From UBA668 sp041918155 (GTDB taxonomy: Bacteria; Actinomycetota; Acidimicrobiia; Acidimicrobiales; Ilumatobacteraceae): DNA of 64,000 nucleotides. The notes beneath the pieces were generated by a model. It ran no database searches. It worked only from the letters and a program-made list of their open reading frames with translations, and had not been told where the DNA came from. The stretch lies in NCBI GenBank assembly GCA_041918155.1, contig JAYRWH010000058.1, positions 1 through 64,000 of the forward strand. Reading direction: 5' to 3'. Positions 17,797 through 26,616 of this stretch are shown here, piece after piece (position 1 is the first letter of the stretch; each line of letters opens with the position of its first letter). A program made the translations under genes and the position numbers.

Positions 17797-19068
17797 TCAT
17801 CGGGTCGGCGCGACCTCGGCCCACCACTCCAGCGCGCCGCGGGCCGCGGCGACGCCGGTGCTGAAGCTTGCCTGGAGCAGGTAGCCGCCCGTCGGCGCAT
17901 CCCAGTCGAGCATCTCGCCGGCGACGAACACCCCGGGCAGCCGGCGAAGCATCAGGCGCGAATCGACCTCGTCGAGCGCGATGCCACCGGCGGAGGAGAT
18001 CGCTCGCGCGAGCGGCTCGACCGCGTGCGCGGCGAGCGGCACGTGTTTCACCAGCCAGGCCAACTCGGCCGCGTCGGTGGGCAGGCGATTGGCGGTGGCT
18101 TCGCGGAGCACGGCGATGGCCACGCGTGAGAGGCCGAGCGTGCGCCGGAGCATGGACGACAGCGAGTCCTTCGGGCGTCGCTCAGCGAGGCGAGCGATGA
18201 CAGCCTGGGTGGTGAGGTCGGGGTGCAGGTCGATGGTGATGGTGCATCGGCCGTCGCGGTCGATCGTGTCGCGGATCGCCGACGCGAGGGGGTAGACGGG
18301 GCCGGACTCAAGGCCGCCGGGCGTGATGACCGCGTCGCCGCGCACCTGGGTGGTGCCGACGCCGAGGGCGATGTTCTTCAGCGGCGTTCCCGCGAACCTG
18401 GTGGCGAAACCCTCCGTCCACGCGACGCGCACCCCGCAGTTCGCCGGTCGCAACTCGTTCACGGCCACGCCCGCGCCGCGCAACACGTCCACCCAAGACC
18501 CATCGGAGCCGACACGCGGCCAACTCGCGCCGCCCAACGCGAGAACGGTGACGTCGGTGGCCACCTCGACGATCTGTCCGTCGGCCCGTGCGAAGCGGCT
18601 GCCGCGCTCGCCCCAGCCGAGCCACCGGTGGCGGGTCTCGATGGTCACGCCGAGCTTGCGCAGGCGGCCCAGCCAGGCGCGCAGCAGGGGAGTGGCCCGC
18701 GACGACTCGGGGAAAACGCGGCCGCTCGACCCGACGAACGTCGGCTCCCCGAGCCCCGCGCACCATTCCCTCAGTGCGCCGGGATCGAACGCTGCCACCG
18801 CGGCCTTCACGACCTCGGCGTCGCCGTAGTGGGTGAGCAGGTCGGCGAGCGGTTCGTGATGGGTGATGTTCAACCCGCTGCGCCCGGCGAGCAAGAGCTT
18901 GCGGCCGACCGATGGCATGTGCTCGTGGACGGTGACGACGCATCCCTCGAGGGCCAGCCTTTCCGCAGCAATCAGCCCGGCCGGCCCACCGCCGACGAGG
19001 GTGGCCGTGGGGTGGCCCGGACCAAGTGTCGCGGCATCAGAGCGGTGCGAAGACGTGCTCGTGGTCAT
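17797..19068 (-). CDS. HI0933/YhiN-family FAD-dependent oxidoreductase
   Basis: This 423-residue flavoprotein opens with a dinucleotide-binding motif, ATLVGGGPAGLIAAERL. The motifs GRKLLLAGRSGLN and ALGGASWPRVGSDG and the C-terminal FVAGEMLDWDAPTGGYLLQ, which lines the FAD site, are the signatures of HI0933-like proteins. The family has no settled reaction. The first 20 residues overlap the end of the upstream lipoprotein gene by 32 bases; a slightly later start is possible. It is convergent with DUF4230. Confidence 0.87.
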   Translation of the reverse strand: MTTSTSSHRSDAATLGPGHPTATLVGGGPAGLIAAERLALEGCVVTVHEHMPSVGRKLLLAGRSGLNITHHEPLADLLTHYGDAEVVKAAVAAFDPGALREWCAGLGEPTFVGSSGRVFPESSRATPLLRAWLGRLRKLGVTIETRHRWLGWGERGSRFARADGQIVEVATDVTVLALGGASWPRVGSDGSWVDVLRGAGVAVNELRPANCGVRVAWTEGFATRFAGTPLKNIALGVGTTQVRGDAVITPGGLESGPVYPLASAIRDTIDRDGRCTITIDLHPDLTTQAVIARLAERRPKDSLSSMLRRTLGLSRVAIAVLREATANRLPTDAAELAWLVKHVPLAAHAVEPLARAISSAGGIALDEVDSRLMLRRLPGVFVAGEMLDWDAPTGGYLLQASFSTGVAAARGALEWWAEVAPTR

Positions 19069-20176
19069 ACTCGAGGATGATGCCAGCGCCGAAGGAGACC
19101 ACGATCTGCTCGCCGCCCTTCTTGAGGATCACGCAGTCGGCCCTCGTCTCGCAGTTGATCTGTTCGAGGTGCAGCTTGATGTGGCCGATGTGCGAGACGG
19201 CCCAACCATCGGTCGGCGGCAGGGCCCGGAAGAAGGCGAGGAAGTCTTCGTTGGCACGAAGGGGCGTGAAGTAGGTGTAGTAATCGACACCGATCCCATG
19301 GGTGTACCGGATCATCTCCGAGAGCTCGCTACCAGGGGGGAGCAGCCGGCTCAACTCGACGCCGATGTCGAGCGCCTGCGACATCGGCGCGAGTTCTGGC
19401 GGTAGCACGATCTCGGTCAGCTGGCCGACCGACGACAACGTCTCGGTCACTTCGTAGATCCGGCCCGGTGAGGTCTCCTTCGAGTGCGAATAGAGCACGT
19501 AGTTGCCCTCTTGCGCGAGATAGAAGTCGCCCTCGACGGTGGGGCTCGGGTTCTCCGGCGTGTACGCGGAGTAGACGCCGAGGTCGGTTTCGTCGAACAC
19601 GAAGTGGTTCGCCGGGATACCCGAGTAGTCCTCTTGGCCGGCGAGTCGGGCAGTCAGCACGTCCCCCAGCGCGCCCGGCGGCAGGTCGCTTCGGTTCGTG
19701 AAGTGCGGCGCTGACGAGCTTCCTCGCTCGTACAGGTACCAGTCTCCGAACTGGTTCTCTTCGTATGAGCGACCGTCGATGAGATAACTGCGCACTCCAT
19801 CGGTCGTTCCGTCGTAGGAGAACGTGGCCAACTGGTACACGCTGTTTGGGTCCTTGATGAATCCGGTGCTGGTGCTGTTCTCGCTCAGCTGGCCGCCGTT
19901 CGTGTTCGCGACCGTGACGGTGTGTATGAAGCTCGGCAAATCGAAGATGTCGCCGACCGCCCGCGGGTCGTAGACGGGTGGCCCGGGCGTCGTGGTGGGC
20001 ACAGCGGTCGTCGTCGTCGGCGCCACCGTCGATTGCGGGATCGACGACGTCGGAGTCGATTCGGCGAGGGTCGTTTCGGCGGACGAGGTGCCGGCCCCGC
20101 CGCAACTGGCAAGGAGCAGCCCGACCAATCCAATGCCGACCAACGCAACGTCCGAATAGGTCCTGGTGCTCGTCAT
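19037..20176 (-). CDS. Secreted lipoprotein of unknown function
   Basis: From ATG 20176 the product is 379 residues with a lipoprotein signal ending LLASC (C25), a Ser/Thr-rich spacer (26-67) and a beta-rich outer domain resembling LolA/LprG-like lipoprotein folds in layout (long strands, FSYDGTTDGVRSY, YLYERGSS). I could not assign a family. The open frame continues upstream to 20401 but the signal peptide fixes the start. Its 3' end overlaps the flavoprotein gene. Confidence 0.7.
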   Translation of the reverse strand: MTSTRTYSDVALVGIGLVGLLLASCGGAGTSSAETTLAESTPTSSIPQSTVAPTTTTAVPTTTPGPPVYDPRAVGDIFDLPSFIHTVTVANTNGGQLSENSTSTGFIKDPNSVYQLATFSYDGTTDGVRSYLIDGRSYEENQFGDWYLYERGSSSAPHFTNRSDLPPGALGDVLTARLAGQEDYSGIPANHFVFDETDLGVYSAYTPENPSPTVEGDFYLAQEGNYVLYSHSKETSPGRIYEVTETLSSVGQLTEIVLPPELAPMSQALDIGVELSRLLPPGSELSEMIRYTHGIGVDYYTYFTPLRANEDFLAFFRALPPTDGWAVSHIGHIKLHLEQINCETRADCVILKKGGEQIVVSFGAGIILEYDHEHVFAPL

Positions 20177-20349
20177 CGTTGACCCCGATCGGTTGTGGGC
20201 GTCCTGGGCAGACCGTACACGGGTTCCGCAGGTGCTGCGGCCGGCCCGTGAGGCGGGCCACTCGCTGGCCGGGCGTCCGGTGTTTGCAGGGACGGCGCGC
20301 GGGGTATCGGTTCCGTGCACGCCGACCGTTGCGAAAGGTACCCCGTTTG

Positions 20350-20778
20350 GTGGATGAGCAGATCGCACGTCACCGGTTCCCTCGCCGGGGCTCGGCCACA
20401 CGTCACGCGGCCGCGTGGAAGCAGCGTCAGTGGAGCAGCCGTGTGCTGCACCGGCTGGGCGAGGCGATGGCGCACTCGGCCACCGGCGTCGGCGCCGCGC
20501 ACTTCGTCATCGGCTGGGCAGTGCTCGGCCTAGCCACCGGCTTCCCATCGTGGTGGGCGACGTCGCTGTACGCGACGACCTCGTCGGTGACGTTCGTGAT
20601 GGTGTTCGTCATCCAGCACACACAGGCGCGCCAGACCGCGGCGACCCAGCGCAAGCTCGACGAACTGATCCGCGCGACAGCGAGGGCCGACGACAGCCTG
20701 ATCGCCGTGGAAGAAGCGCCTGACGGTCACCTCCACCAGCTCACCCAGGACACCGTGGTCGAACGTGAGTGGCCGTGA
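20350..20778 (+). CDS. Low-affinity iron permease-family membrane protein, copy 2
   Basis: The 142-residue protein is nearly identical in its core to copy 1 (positions 16527-16994). It shares QWSSRVLHRLGEAMAH, FVIQHTQARQTAATQRKLDE and DDSLIAVEEAPDGHLHQLT, differing mainly at the N-terminus and in the first membrane helix. The start is taken as GTG 20350; TTG 20347 is an alternative. The copies are in the same orientation about 3.8 kb apart. Confidence 0.8.
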   Translation: MDEQIARHRFPRRGSATRHAAAWKQRQWSSRVLHRLGEAMAHSATGVGAAHFVIGWAVLGLATGFPSWWATSLYATTSSVTFVMVFVIQHTQARQTAATQRKLDELIRATARADDSLIAVEEAPDGHLHQLTQDTVVEREWP

Positions 20779-20783
20779 CGAAC

Positions 20784-20802
20784 GGCGCGCGGCTAGCGCG
20801 CC
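20784..20802. terminator. Hairpin between convergent genes
   Basis: GGCGCGC (20784-20790) and GCGCGCC (20796-20802) form a 7-bp GC stem with a 5-base loop, between the stop of iron permease copy 2 and the stop of the GH2 gene, which it overlaps. There is no T tract. It probably serves both strands. Confidence 0.5.
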
Positions 20803-23282
20803 TCGAACTGCAGGGACTCGGAACCGAGGCCCGCGGCGGTGACGGTGACCGTGAAGCTGCCCGGTGTGATGGGGCTGCGCGCGATCACAAGAGCGTGGCC
20901 GTTGAACGCGGCGCGGGCCGCCTCGGCGGCGGGCACGTGATCAGCCGGTGAGCCGTTGCCCGAGCCGAGCACCGTGGCGCCGCCATCGCAAGTGAACTCC
21001 AGGTGCGGGCACGAGTCGGGCACGACGCGACCGTCGGCATCGACCACGTCGACACGAGCGATCACCACGTCGTGGCCACCAGCGCGGCATTCGCTGTCGT
21101 CGGTGGACAAGCGCAGCGCCGCGGGAGCGCCCGTGGTCTCGCGCACCGTGCTGGTGACCACCATGCCACCACGACGACCGCGAGCCTCGATACGGCCCGG
21201 CGCGTAGGGAACTGCCGCGGTCACTGCCCCGGTGACAGGTACCACCACGGTGGTGATGGATGTGCCGTTGACGAACAGTTCCACCTCGTCGCAGTTGCTG
21301 TAGACGACGACGCGCAGCGCCTGCCCGTCGAGGCCTGGCCAGTTCCAGTGTGGCAATACGTGCACCATCGGATCGGTGGTCCAGCGGGCGCGCCAGTAGT
21401 GGGCGACGTCCTTGGGGAAACCGCAGTAGTCGAGCAACCCGTAGGCCGCGTTCACCGACGGCCAGCCGAACGGTGCGGCCTCGCCGCGGTAGTCGAAGCC
21501 GGTCCACAGGAACACGCCGCCGATGTACGGATGGGCGAGGCGGTTGGCCTCGGTCGACTCGAGCGTCGCCGACTCGGTGCCGAGCGCGCCGCCGGCCGTG
21601 CCGAGATCGAGCACGACGCCACCCTGCTTGGCGATGCGCTCGAAGAAGCCGCCCTCGTCGTAGCTGGAGGTCAGCCCGGCCGCTCGGTCGTCGGCGTACA
21701 CGCCGCGGCTCGACATGAACGATGCGTCCTCGGTCGCCATCACCGGGGCGCCGGGTCGCGCCGCTCGGTAGTCGCCGGAGGCCCCGCGGTCGTAGTTGAT
21801 CCCGGCGACGTCGGGGATCGACATGTACTCGACGTCGCGTTTGGCGAAGGCGGCGGCGATCGTGTTCGGCCGTGTGGGATCGAGTTCGCGGGCGACGGCG
21901 ACCAGGCGCCGGAGCAGGCGCTTGGCCATGGGCGTGCCCTCGATCATCTCCTCGTTCTGCAGGCTCCACATGAAGACGCTGGGATGGTTGCGGTCGCGGC
22001 GGATCAGCTCGGCGAGGTCGGCAAGGCCCACCTCGTTGGTCTCCAGGCGGCGGTTCTCATCGAGGACGAGCAGCCCCAGTCGGTCGCACGCATCGAGCAG
22101 TTCGGGCGTGGGCGGATGGTGGGCCATGCGATAGGCGTTGCAGCCGATCTCCTGCAGACGGCGGATGCGGTACTCGTGGGCGCGGTCGGGTACGGCGACG
22201 CCCACGCCGGCGAAGTCCTGGTGGCAACACACCCCGTTGATCGGGGTGAGCTCACCGTTCAGCAGCAGGCCGTCGGTGCCGTACTCGACGGTGCGGATGC
22301 CGAACGTGTTCATGTGCGTGTCGACGGCCTCGCCAGCGACGCGCAGTTCGGAGTGCAGGTGGTGGAGCAGTGGCGACGAGAGGCTCCACAGTTGGGCGTG
22401 GTCGATCGTCACCCGCTCGGTGACGGTGGCCCGCGAGAGGGGAGCAATCGAGGTGGTGGGGCCGGCGACATCGATCACCGCGCCCGTCGGCGTCGTGACG
22501 GTGTGATCGACCGCGACCTCGACAGGATCGGTGCTGTCGTTGTCGATCTCGGTGTGGATCTCGAGCGTGGCCCGCCCGGCGGCGAGCGCCGTGCCTTCGA
22601 GAGCGACGGTGGCGACGAACACGCCATGACGGGCGATGTGCACCGGGTGCGTGGACACCAGCCACACGTGGCGGTAGATACCGCCGCCGTCGGCCCACCA
22701 GCCTTCTTGGCTGGTCGTGTCGGTGCGCACGAGCACGACATTGCGGCCCTCGTCGCCGTAGCGCAGGAACTCGGTGACATCGAGGCTGAAGCCGGTGTAG
22801 CCGGAGTAGTGGCTACCGATGAAGCTGCCGTTCACCCACACGTGCGCGTCGCGCATCACCCCGTCGAAGTCGAGTCGTATCCGGCGCCCGTCCCACTCGG
22901 CGGGAACCTCGAACACCTTGCGATACCACGCCACGCCCATCGGCAGGTAGCCGGCGCGCACCGCCGGATCGGCGGCGGCCTTCTCCTGATCGGCGAGCGC
23001 CGTGATCGGCGGGTCGGGTGGCGTGCGCGTCGTCCAGTCATCGGGCAGGCTCACCGTCAGCCAGTCGCCCTTCACCGTCCGAAACTCGGCGCGTGCGGCC
23101 TCCATGAGGGCAGGCGGGATCTTGTCGATGAGGTGGTCGGGGATGGGCATCTTGCCGCCCTCGGCGAGCGTCAGATCGGCGGCCAGCCCGGCGGTGCCCG
23201 TCTTGGCCGTGTTGCGCGCCACGGGCTGCGGCAACTCACCACGCAGCACGGACCAGTCGTCGTCGAACAGCACTCGGTTCAC
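20793..23282 (-). CDS. Glycoside hydrolase family 2 enzyme (beta-galactosidase-like)
   Basis: The 829-residue GH2 enzyme has a sugar-binding jelly roll (about 75-210), an Ig-like domain (about 215-335) and a TIM barrel with acid/base E444 (LQNEE) and probable nucleophile E518 (ATEDA). Two C-terminal Ig-like domains follow (a DUF4982-like one from about 650, then a GH2 C-terminal domain). This layout is common in beta-galactosidases and related exo-enzymes. The glucuronidase NxK motif seen in uidA is not evident, so a different sugar is likely. No signal peptide is seen, so it acts in the cytoplasm. The start is GTG 23282 after GAGGAGG. An operator lies 19 bases upstream, shared with the divergent gntK-larA gene. 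Confidence 0.9.
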   Translation of the reverse strand: MNRVLFDDDWSVLRGELPQPVARNTAKTGTAGLAADLTLAEGGKMPIPDHLIDKIPPALMEAARAEFRTVKGDWLTVSLPDDWTTRTPPDPPITALADQEKAAADPAVRAGYLPMGVAWYRKVFEVPAEWDGRRIRLDFDGVMRDAHVWVNGSFIGSHYSGYTGFSLDVTEFLRYGDEGRNVVLVRTDTTSQEGWWADGGGIYRHVWLVSTHPVHIARHGVFVATVALEGTALAAGRATLEIHTEIDNDSTDPVEVAVDHTVTTPTGAVIDVAGPTTSIAPLSRATVTERVTIDHAQLWSLSSPLLHHLHSELRVAGEAVDTHMNTFGIRTVEYGTDGLLLNGELTPINGVCCHQDFAGVGVAVPDRAHEYRIRRLQEIGCNAYRMAHHPPTPELLDACDRLGLLVLDENRRLETNEVGLADLAELIRRDRNHPSVFMWSLQNEEMIEGTPMAKRLLRRLVAVARELDPTRPNTIAAAFAKRDVEYMSIPDVAGINYDRGASGDYRAARPGAPVMATEDASFMSSRGVYADDRAAGLTSSYDEGGFFERIAKQGGVVLDLGTAGGALGTESATLESTEANRLAHPYIGGVFLWTGFDYRGEAAPFGWPSVNAAYGLLDYCGFPKDVAHYWRARWTTDPMVHVLPHWNWPGLDGQALRVVVYSNCDEVELFVNGTSITTVVVPVTGAVTAAVPYAPGRIEARGRRGGMVVTSTVRETTGAPAALRLSTDDSECRAGGHDVVIARVDVVDADGRVVPDSCPHLEFTCDGGATVLGSGNGSPADHVPAAEAARAAFNGHALVIARSPITPGSFTVTVTAAGLGSESLQFEAR

Positions 23283-23300
23283 AGAAGCCTCCTCGCATGC

Positions 23301-23316
23301 GTGTTAACGCTAACAC
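23301..23316. promoter_or_regulatory. LacI-family operator between GH2 and gntK-larA
   Basis: GTGTTAACGCTAACAC is a 16-base inverted repeat around a central CG with one mismatched pair, the classic LacI-family operator form. It lies between divergent starts (23282 and 23346), where a bound repressor would block both. The same core recurs at 29870 and, reversed, at 55100. Confidence 0.75.
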
Positions 23317-23345
23317 GGAGGAGCTGGATGGGGTATCCTCGGAGC

Positions 23346-25178
23346 GTGAATGCCACTCGCATCGTCGTGATGGGGGTCGCCGGCAGCGGCAAGAGTACCG
23401 TCGGCGAGGCCCTCGCCGAGCGGCTCGGCGCCCGCTTCGTGGACGGCGACTCGCTGCACCCGGCGGCGAACGTGGCGAAGATGGCCGCCGGCACCCCGCT
23501 CGACGACGACGACCGGTGGCCGTGGCTGGCCCGCGTGCGGGCCGAGCTGCGCACTGGTGCGCCGGTGGTGATCGCCTGCTCGGCACTGAAGCGCCGCTAC
23601 CGCGACCTGTTGCGCCACGCCGAGGGTGTGTGCTTCGTGTACCTCGACCTCACCCTCGACGCCGCCCACGCCCGCGCCGCAGCTCGCGAGGGCCACTTCA
23701 TGAGCGCGGCCATGGTGGAGAGCCAGTTTGCTGCGCTCGAACGCCCGGCCGCGGAGGAGACCGACGTGCTCGCGCTCGACGCGAGCGCGGCGTTAGAGGC
23801 CGTTGTTGCGTCGGCGGCCGCCGGCGTGAGCCACACGTCCGCCGGCGTGGCGGTCGCGCCCCTGCTCGCCGATGGCAGCTCCGAGCGCGACATCGGCGAA
23901 GCCGAACTCGCCGCCCACGTCGCGGCCGTCGTCGCGGCCCATGTGATCCCCCGCGGCGTGCGCCGCGTGCTGCTCGTGCCGCCCGATCACACCCGGCTGC
24001 ATTCACGCGCCGGCGTGATCACCGTGATGCTGCTGCACGAACTCGAAGCTCATGGTTGTGAGGTGGGTGTGTTGCCCGCGCTCGGCACCCACATGGCGAT
24101 GGGTGAAGCCGATGCGGCGGCGCTGTTCCACGGTGGCCTCGGAGCCGACCGGCTGTTGCTGCACGAGTGGCGCACCGGGTTGCGTACCCTCGGCGAGATC
24201 TCGGCGGCGGAGGTGGATGTCCTCACTGGTGGCCGCTTCGGCGAGGCGATTCCGGTGGCCGTGGATGCCCAACTGTTCGACGGCTGGGACCTCGTCGTCT
24301 CAGTCGGCCAGGTGGTGCCGCACGAGGTGATCGGCATGGCGAACTTCACCAAGAACGTGGTCATCGGGCTCGGCGGCGCGCCGACGATCCACCGCAGCCA
24401 CTTCGTCGGGGCCGTCGCCGGCATGGAGGCGATCATGGGCCGCGCCACGTCCGCCGTGCGCGACGTGGTCGATGCCGCGTTCGATCGCTTCGTGAACCCG
24501 CTCGTTCCGGTGATGTGGTTCCTAACCGTCGTGCAGGACGTCGGCGGCACGATGGTGCAGCGCGGCCTGTTCGTTGGCGAGGGCGGCACGATGCGGACGG
24601 GCGGCGCTGCGTTCCGCGCGGCGGCCGCCTTGGCCCAGCGGGTCAACATCGATGTCGTCGAGGCGCCGTTGCCGCGGGTGGTCTGCTGGCTCGACCCAGT
24701 GGAGTTCAAGAGCACCTGGCTCGGCAACAAGGCCGTGTACCGCACGCGCATGGCGATCGCCGACGGCGGAGAGCTGACCGTGCTCGCCCCCGGTGTGCAC
24801 CGCTTCGGCGAGGACGACGTGATCGACGGCCTGATCCGTCGCCACGGCTACCACGGCACAACGGCCGCGCTGGCGGCCGTGCGCACCGACCCTGACTTGG
24901 CGGCCAACCTCGGCGCGGCGGCGCACCTCGTGCACGGCAGCTCCGAGGGCAGGTTTCGCATCGTCTACTGCACCGATCCTGCGGCGGGTGGCCTCACCCG
25001 CGAGGAGGTCGAGTCAGTGGGTTACGGGTGGCGTCCGCTCGCCGAGACGCTCGGTGAGCTCGCCGTCGATGCGCGCACACCAACCGGCCAGCGCCGCGAC
25101 GCGCAGGGCGACTCGTTCTTCCATGTGGCCAACCCGGCCATGGGCCTCTGGTCGACGCGCGAGCTCCTGCAGAGCTGA
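23346..25178 (+). CDS. gntK-larA: Gluconokinase fused to a LarA-family (Ni-dependent 2-hydroxyacid racemase/epimerase) domain
   Basis: The 610-residue protein has two parts. Residues 1-160 are a complete gluconokinase: P-loop GVAGSGKST (10-18), DGDSLHP (33-39), KMAAGTPLDDDDRWPWL and CSALKRRYRDLLR. Residues about 165-610 are a LarA/DUF2088 protein: PDHTR (213-217), H249 (GTHM), H326 (VPHEV), K336 (FTKN) and H352 (IHRSH). These match the residues that hold the nickel-pincer cofactor in lactate racemase. Known LarA homologues racemise or epimerise 2-hydroxyacids, reportedly including sugar acids. Fusion to gluconokinase beside uxaC-uxuB suggests mannonate to gluconate epimerisation followed by phosphorylation. 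The start is GTG 23346; the operator upstream is shared with GH2. larB, larC and larE are not in the window. Confidence 0.9.
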   Translation: MNATRIVVMGVAGSGKSTVGEALAERLGARFVDGDSLHPAANVAKMAAGTPLDDDDRWPWLARVRAELRTGAPVVIACSALKRRYRDLLRHAEGVCFVYLDLTLDAAHARAAAREGHFMSAAMVESQFAALERPAAEETDVLALDASAALEAVVASAAAGVSHTSAGVAVAPLLADGSSERDIGEAELAAHVAAVVAAHVIPRGVRRVLLVPPDHTRLHSRAGVITVMLLHELEAHGCEVGVLPALGTHMAMGEADAAALFHGGLGADRLLLHEWRTGLRTLGEISAAEVDVLTGGRFGEAIPVAVDAQLFDGWDLVVSVGQVVPHEVIGMANFTKNVVIGLGGAPTIHRSHFVGAVAGMEAIMGRATSAVRDVVDAAFDRFVNPLVPVMWFLTVVQDVGGTMVQRGLFVGEGGTMRTGGAAFRAAAALAQRVNIDVVEAPLPRVVCWLDPVEFKSTWLGNKAVYRTRMAIADGGELTVLAPGVHRFGEDDVIDGLIRRHGYHGTTAALAAVRTDPDLAANLGAAAHLVHGSSEGRFRIVYCTDPAAGGLTREEVESVGYGWRPLAETLGELAVDARTPTGQRRDAQGDSFFHVANPAMGLWSTRELLQS

Positions 25179-25185
25179 GCGCGGC

Positions 25186-26616
25186 TCACCCCAGCAGGGG
25201 GCGCAGGCTGGTGGTGACGGCGCCGACGAGGCGGGGATTGCCGGCGAGGTCGCCGAAGATCGTTTCCATCGCCAGCAGGGCCGCTGTCAACTGCGCCGGA
25301 TCGCCACTGCTACGAGCCGCGATCACTGCGTACTCGACTGCGAGCGGGTCGTTGACGGTGCGGGCCGCCCCGGTGTGATCGCGGCCGAGCGTGCTCCACG
25401 CCCACAGGGCGATCGTCTCCGCCAAACCGTCGATCGGCAGGCCCCGGTCGAGGCGGAGGCGCACGGTGTCGAGCAACCGTTGGGGCAGCTTCTGGCTCGT
25501 GTCGGTCGCGATCTGTGCGCAGAGGTGCCCGAGGGCGGGGTTGGCGAAGCGGCGCAGGGTCGCGGCGACATAGGTGGGAAGGTCAACGCCGGGGGGTGGC
25601 GTCAACACCTCCGTCACCTCGGCCGCGACCCTGCGCAGCAGCCCGTGCCCCTCCCGGCTGGCGGTCACTTCGTCGATCGTGTCGAGCCCGTGTCGCAGGC
25701 CGTAGTGGGCAGCGGCGGTGTGCATCCCGTTGAGGATGCGGAGCTTCATCGTTTCCCACGGAGCGACATCGTCGACGATGCTGACGCCGACCTCGTCGAG
25801 CGGGGGCGTCGCGCCGTACCAACCGCGTTCCACGACCCATTGGGAGTACGGCTCGGTTTTCACCGGCCAGGCATCGTCGAGGCCGGTGAGCTCCGCCACG
25901 CGCTCGCGGAAGGCCGCGTCGGTGGCGGGGGTGATGCGATCGACCATGCTGCACGGGAAACGGAAGTGCGCTTCGATCCAATCGGCCAGCGACGCGTCGG
26001 TGGCCGCGGCGAGGTCGGCGAGCGCGCCGTGCAGTGTGTGCCCGTTGGCCGGCATGTTGTCGAGACTCAGCAGGGTCGCCCCGCCGGTGCCCTGGTCGCG
26101 CCGGTCGCGGGCGGCGAGCAGGAGTTGGCCGGGCAGGCTGCGCGGGTGCTCGGGGGTGCGCAGGTCGTGGCGGATGTCGGGGTGGTCGAGGTCGAGTCGC
26201 TTGCTCGCCGAGTCGGTGCAATAGCCCTTCTCGGTCACCGTCATCGAGATCACGCTGGTGGCGCGCGCCGCGAGCACCTGGCGCACTCGGGCAGGCTGGG
26301 TCGGGGCGTGCAGCACTTCGAGCACGCTGGCCACCACCCGCGGCGAGATCGTGGTGCCCTCCACCGCACCGACCGTGTACAACCAGTCCTGCGGGGCGAG
26401 CGCATGGGTGATGTCGCCACTGCGCAGCGAGACACCGGTGATGCCGTAGCGGTGGTGGCCGGCCGCGAGCAGGTCGTCGAGGAAGACGGCGAGGTGGCCG
26501 CGGGCGAACGCGCCGAGACCGAGGTGGACCACTCCGCTGCTCACCCGCCCGCGGTCGTACCCGGGACGGTCCGCGGTTGCGAGCTGGAAGGTGGCGTCAG
26601 ACAGCCGCGGCCGGTG
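25186..26616 (-). CDS. uxuB: Fructuronate reductase (mannitol dehydrogenase family)
   Basis: About 476 residues of the long-chain mannitol dehydrogenase family. The N-terminal NAD site is VVHLGLGAFARGHLA, and the catalytic region is KTEPYSQWVVE followed by KLRILNGMHTAAAHYG. Beside uxaC and uidA the natural role is reduction of D-fructuronate to D-mannonate. No ATG fits. GTG 26616 gives an N-terminus of normal length and overlaps the end of uxaC by 20 bases, implying translational coupling. It is last in the uidA-uxaC-uxuB operon and convergent with gntK-larA, 7 bases between stops. No mannonate dehydratase follows, which is unusual for this operon type. Confidence 0.88.
   Translation of the reverse strand, partial: HRPRLSDATFQLATADRPGYDRGRVSSGVVHLGLGAFARGHLAVFLDDLLAAGHHRYGITGVSLRSGDITHALAPQDWLYTVGAVEGTTISPRVVASVLEVLHAPTQPARVRQVLAARATSVISMTVTEKGYCTDSASKRLDLDHPDIRHDLRTPEHPRSLPGQLLLAARDRRDQGTGGATLLSLDNMPANGHTLHGALADLAAATDASLADWIEAHFRFPCSMVDRITPATDAAFRERVAELTGLDDAWPVKTEPYSQWVVERGWYGATPPLDEVGVSIVDDVAPWETMKLRILNGMHTAAAHYGLRHGLDTIDEVTASREGHGLLRRVAAEVTEVLTPPPGVDLPTYVAATLRRFANPALGHLCAQIATDTSQKLPQRLLDTVRLRLDRGLPIDGLAETIALWAWSTLGRDHTGAARTVNDPLAVEYAVIAARSSGDPAQLTAALLAMETIFGDLAGNPRLVGAVTTSLRPLLG

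Noticed and set aside
21003..23345. Possible N-terminal extension of the gntK-larA gene
   Set aside because: The frame is antisense to GH2 up to the operator; gluconokinase begins normally at GTG 23346.
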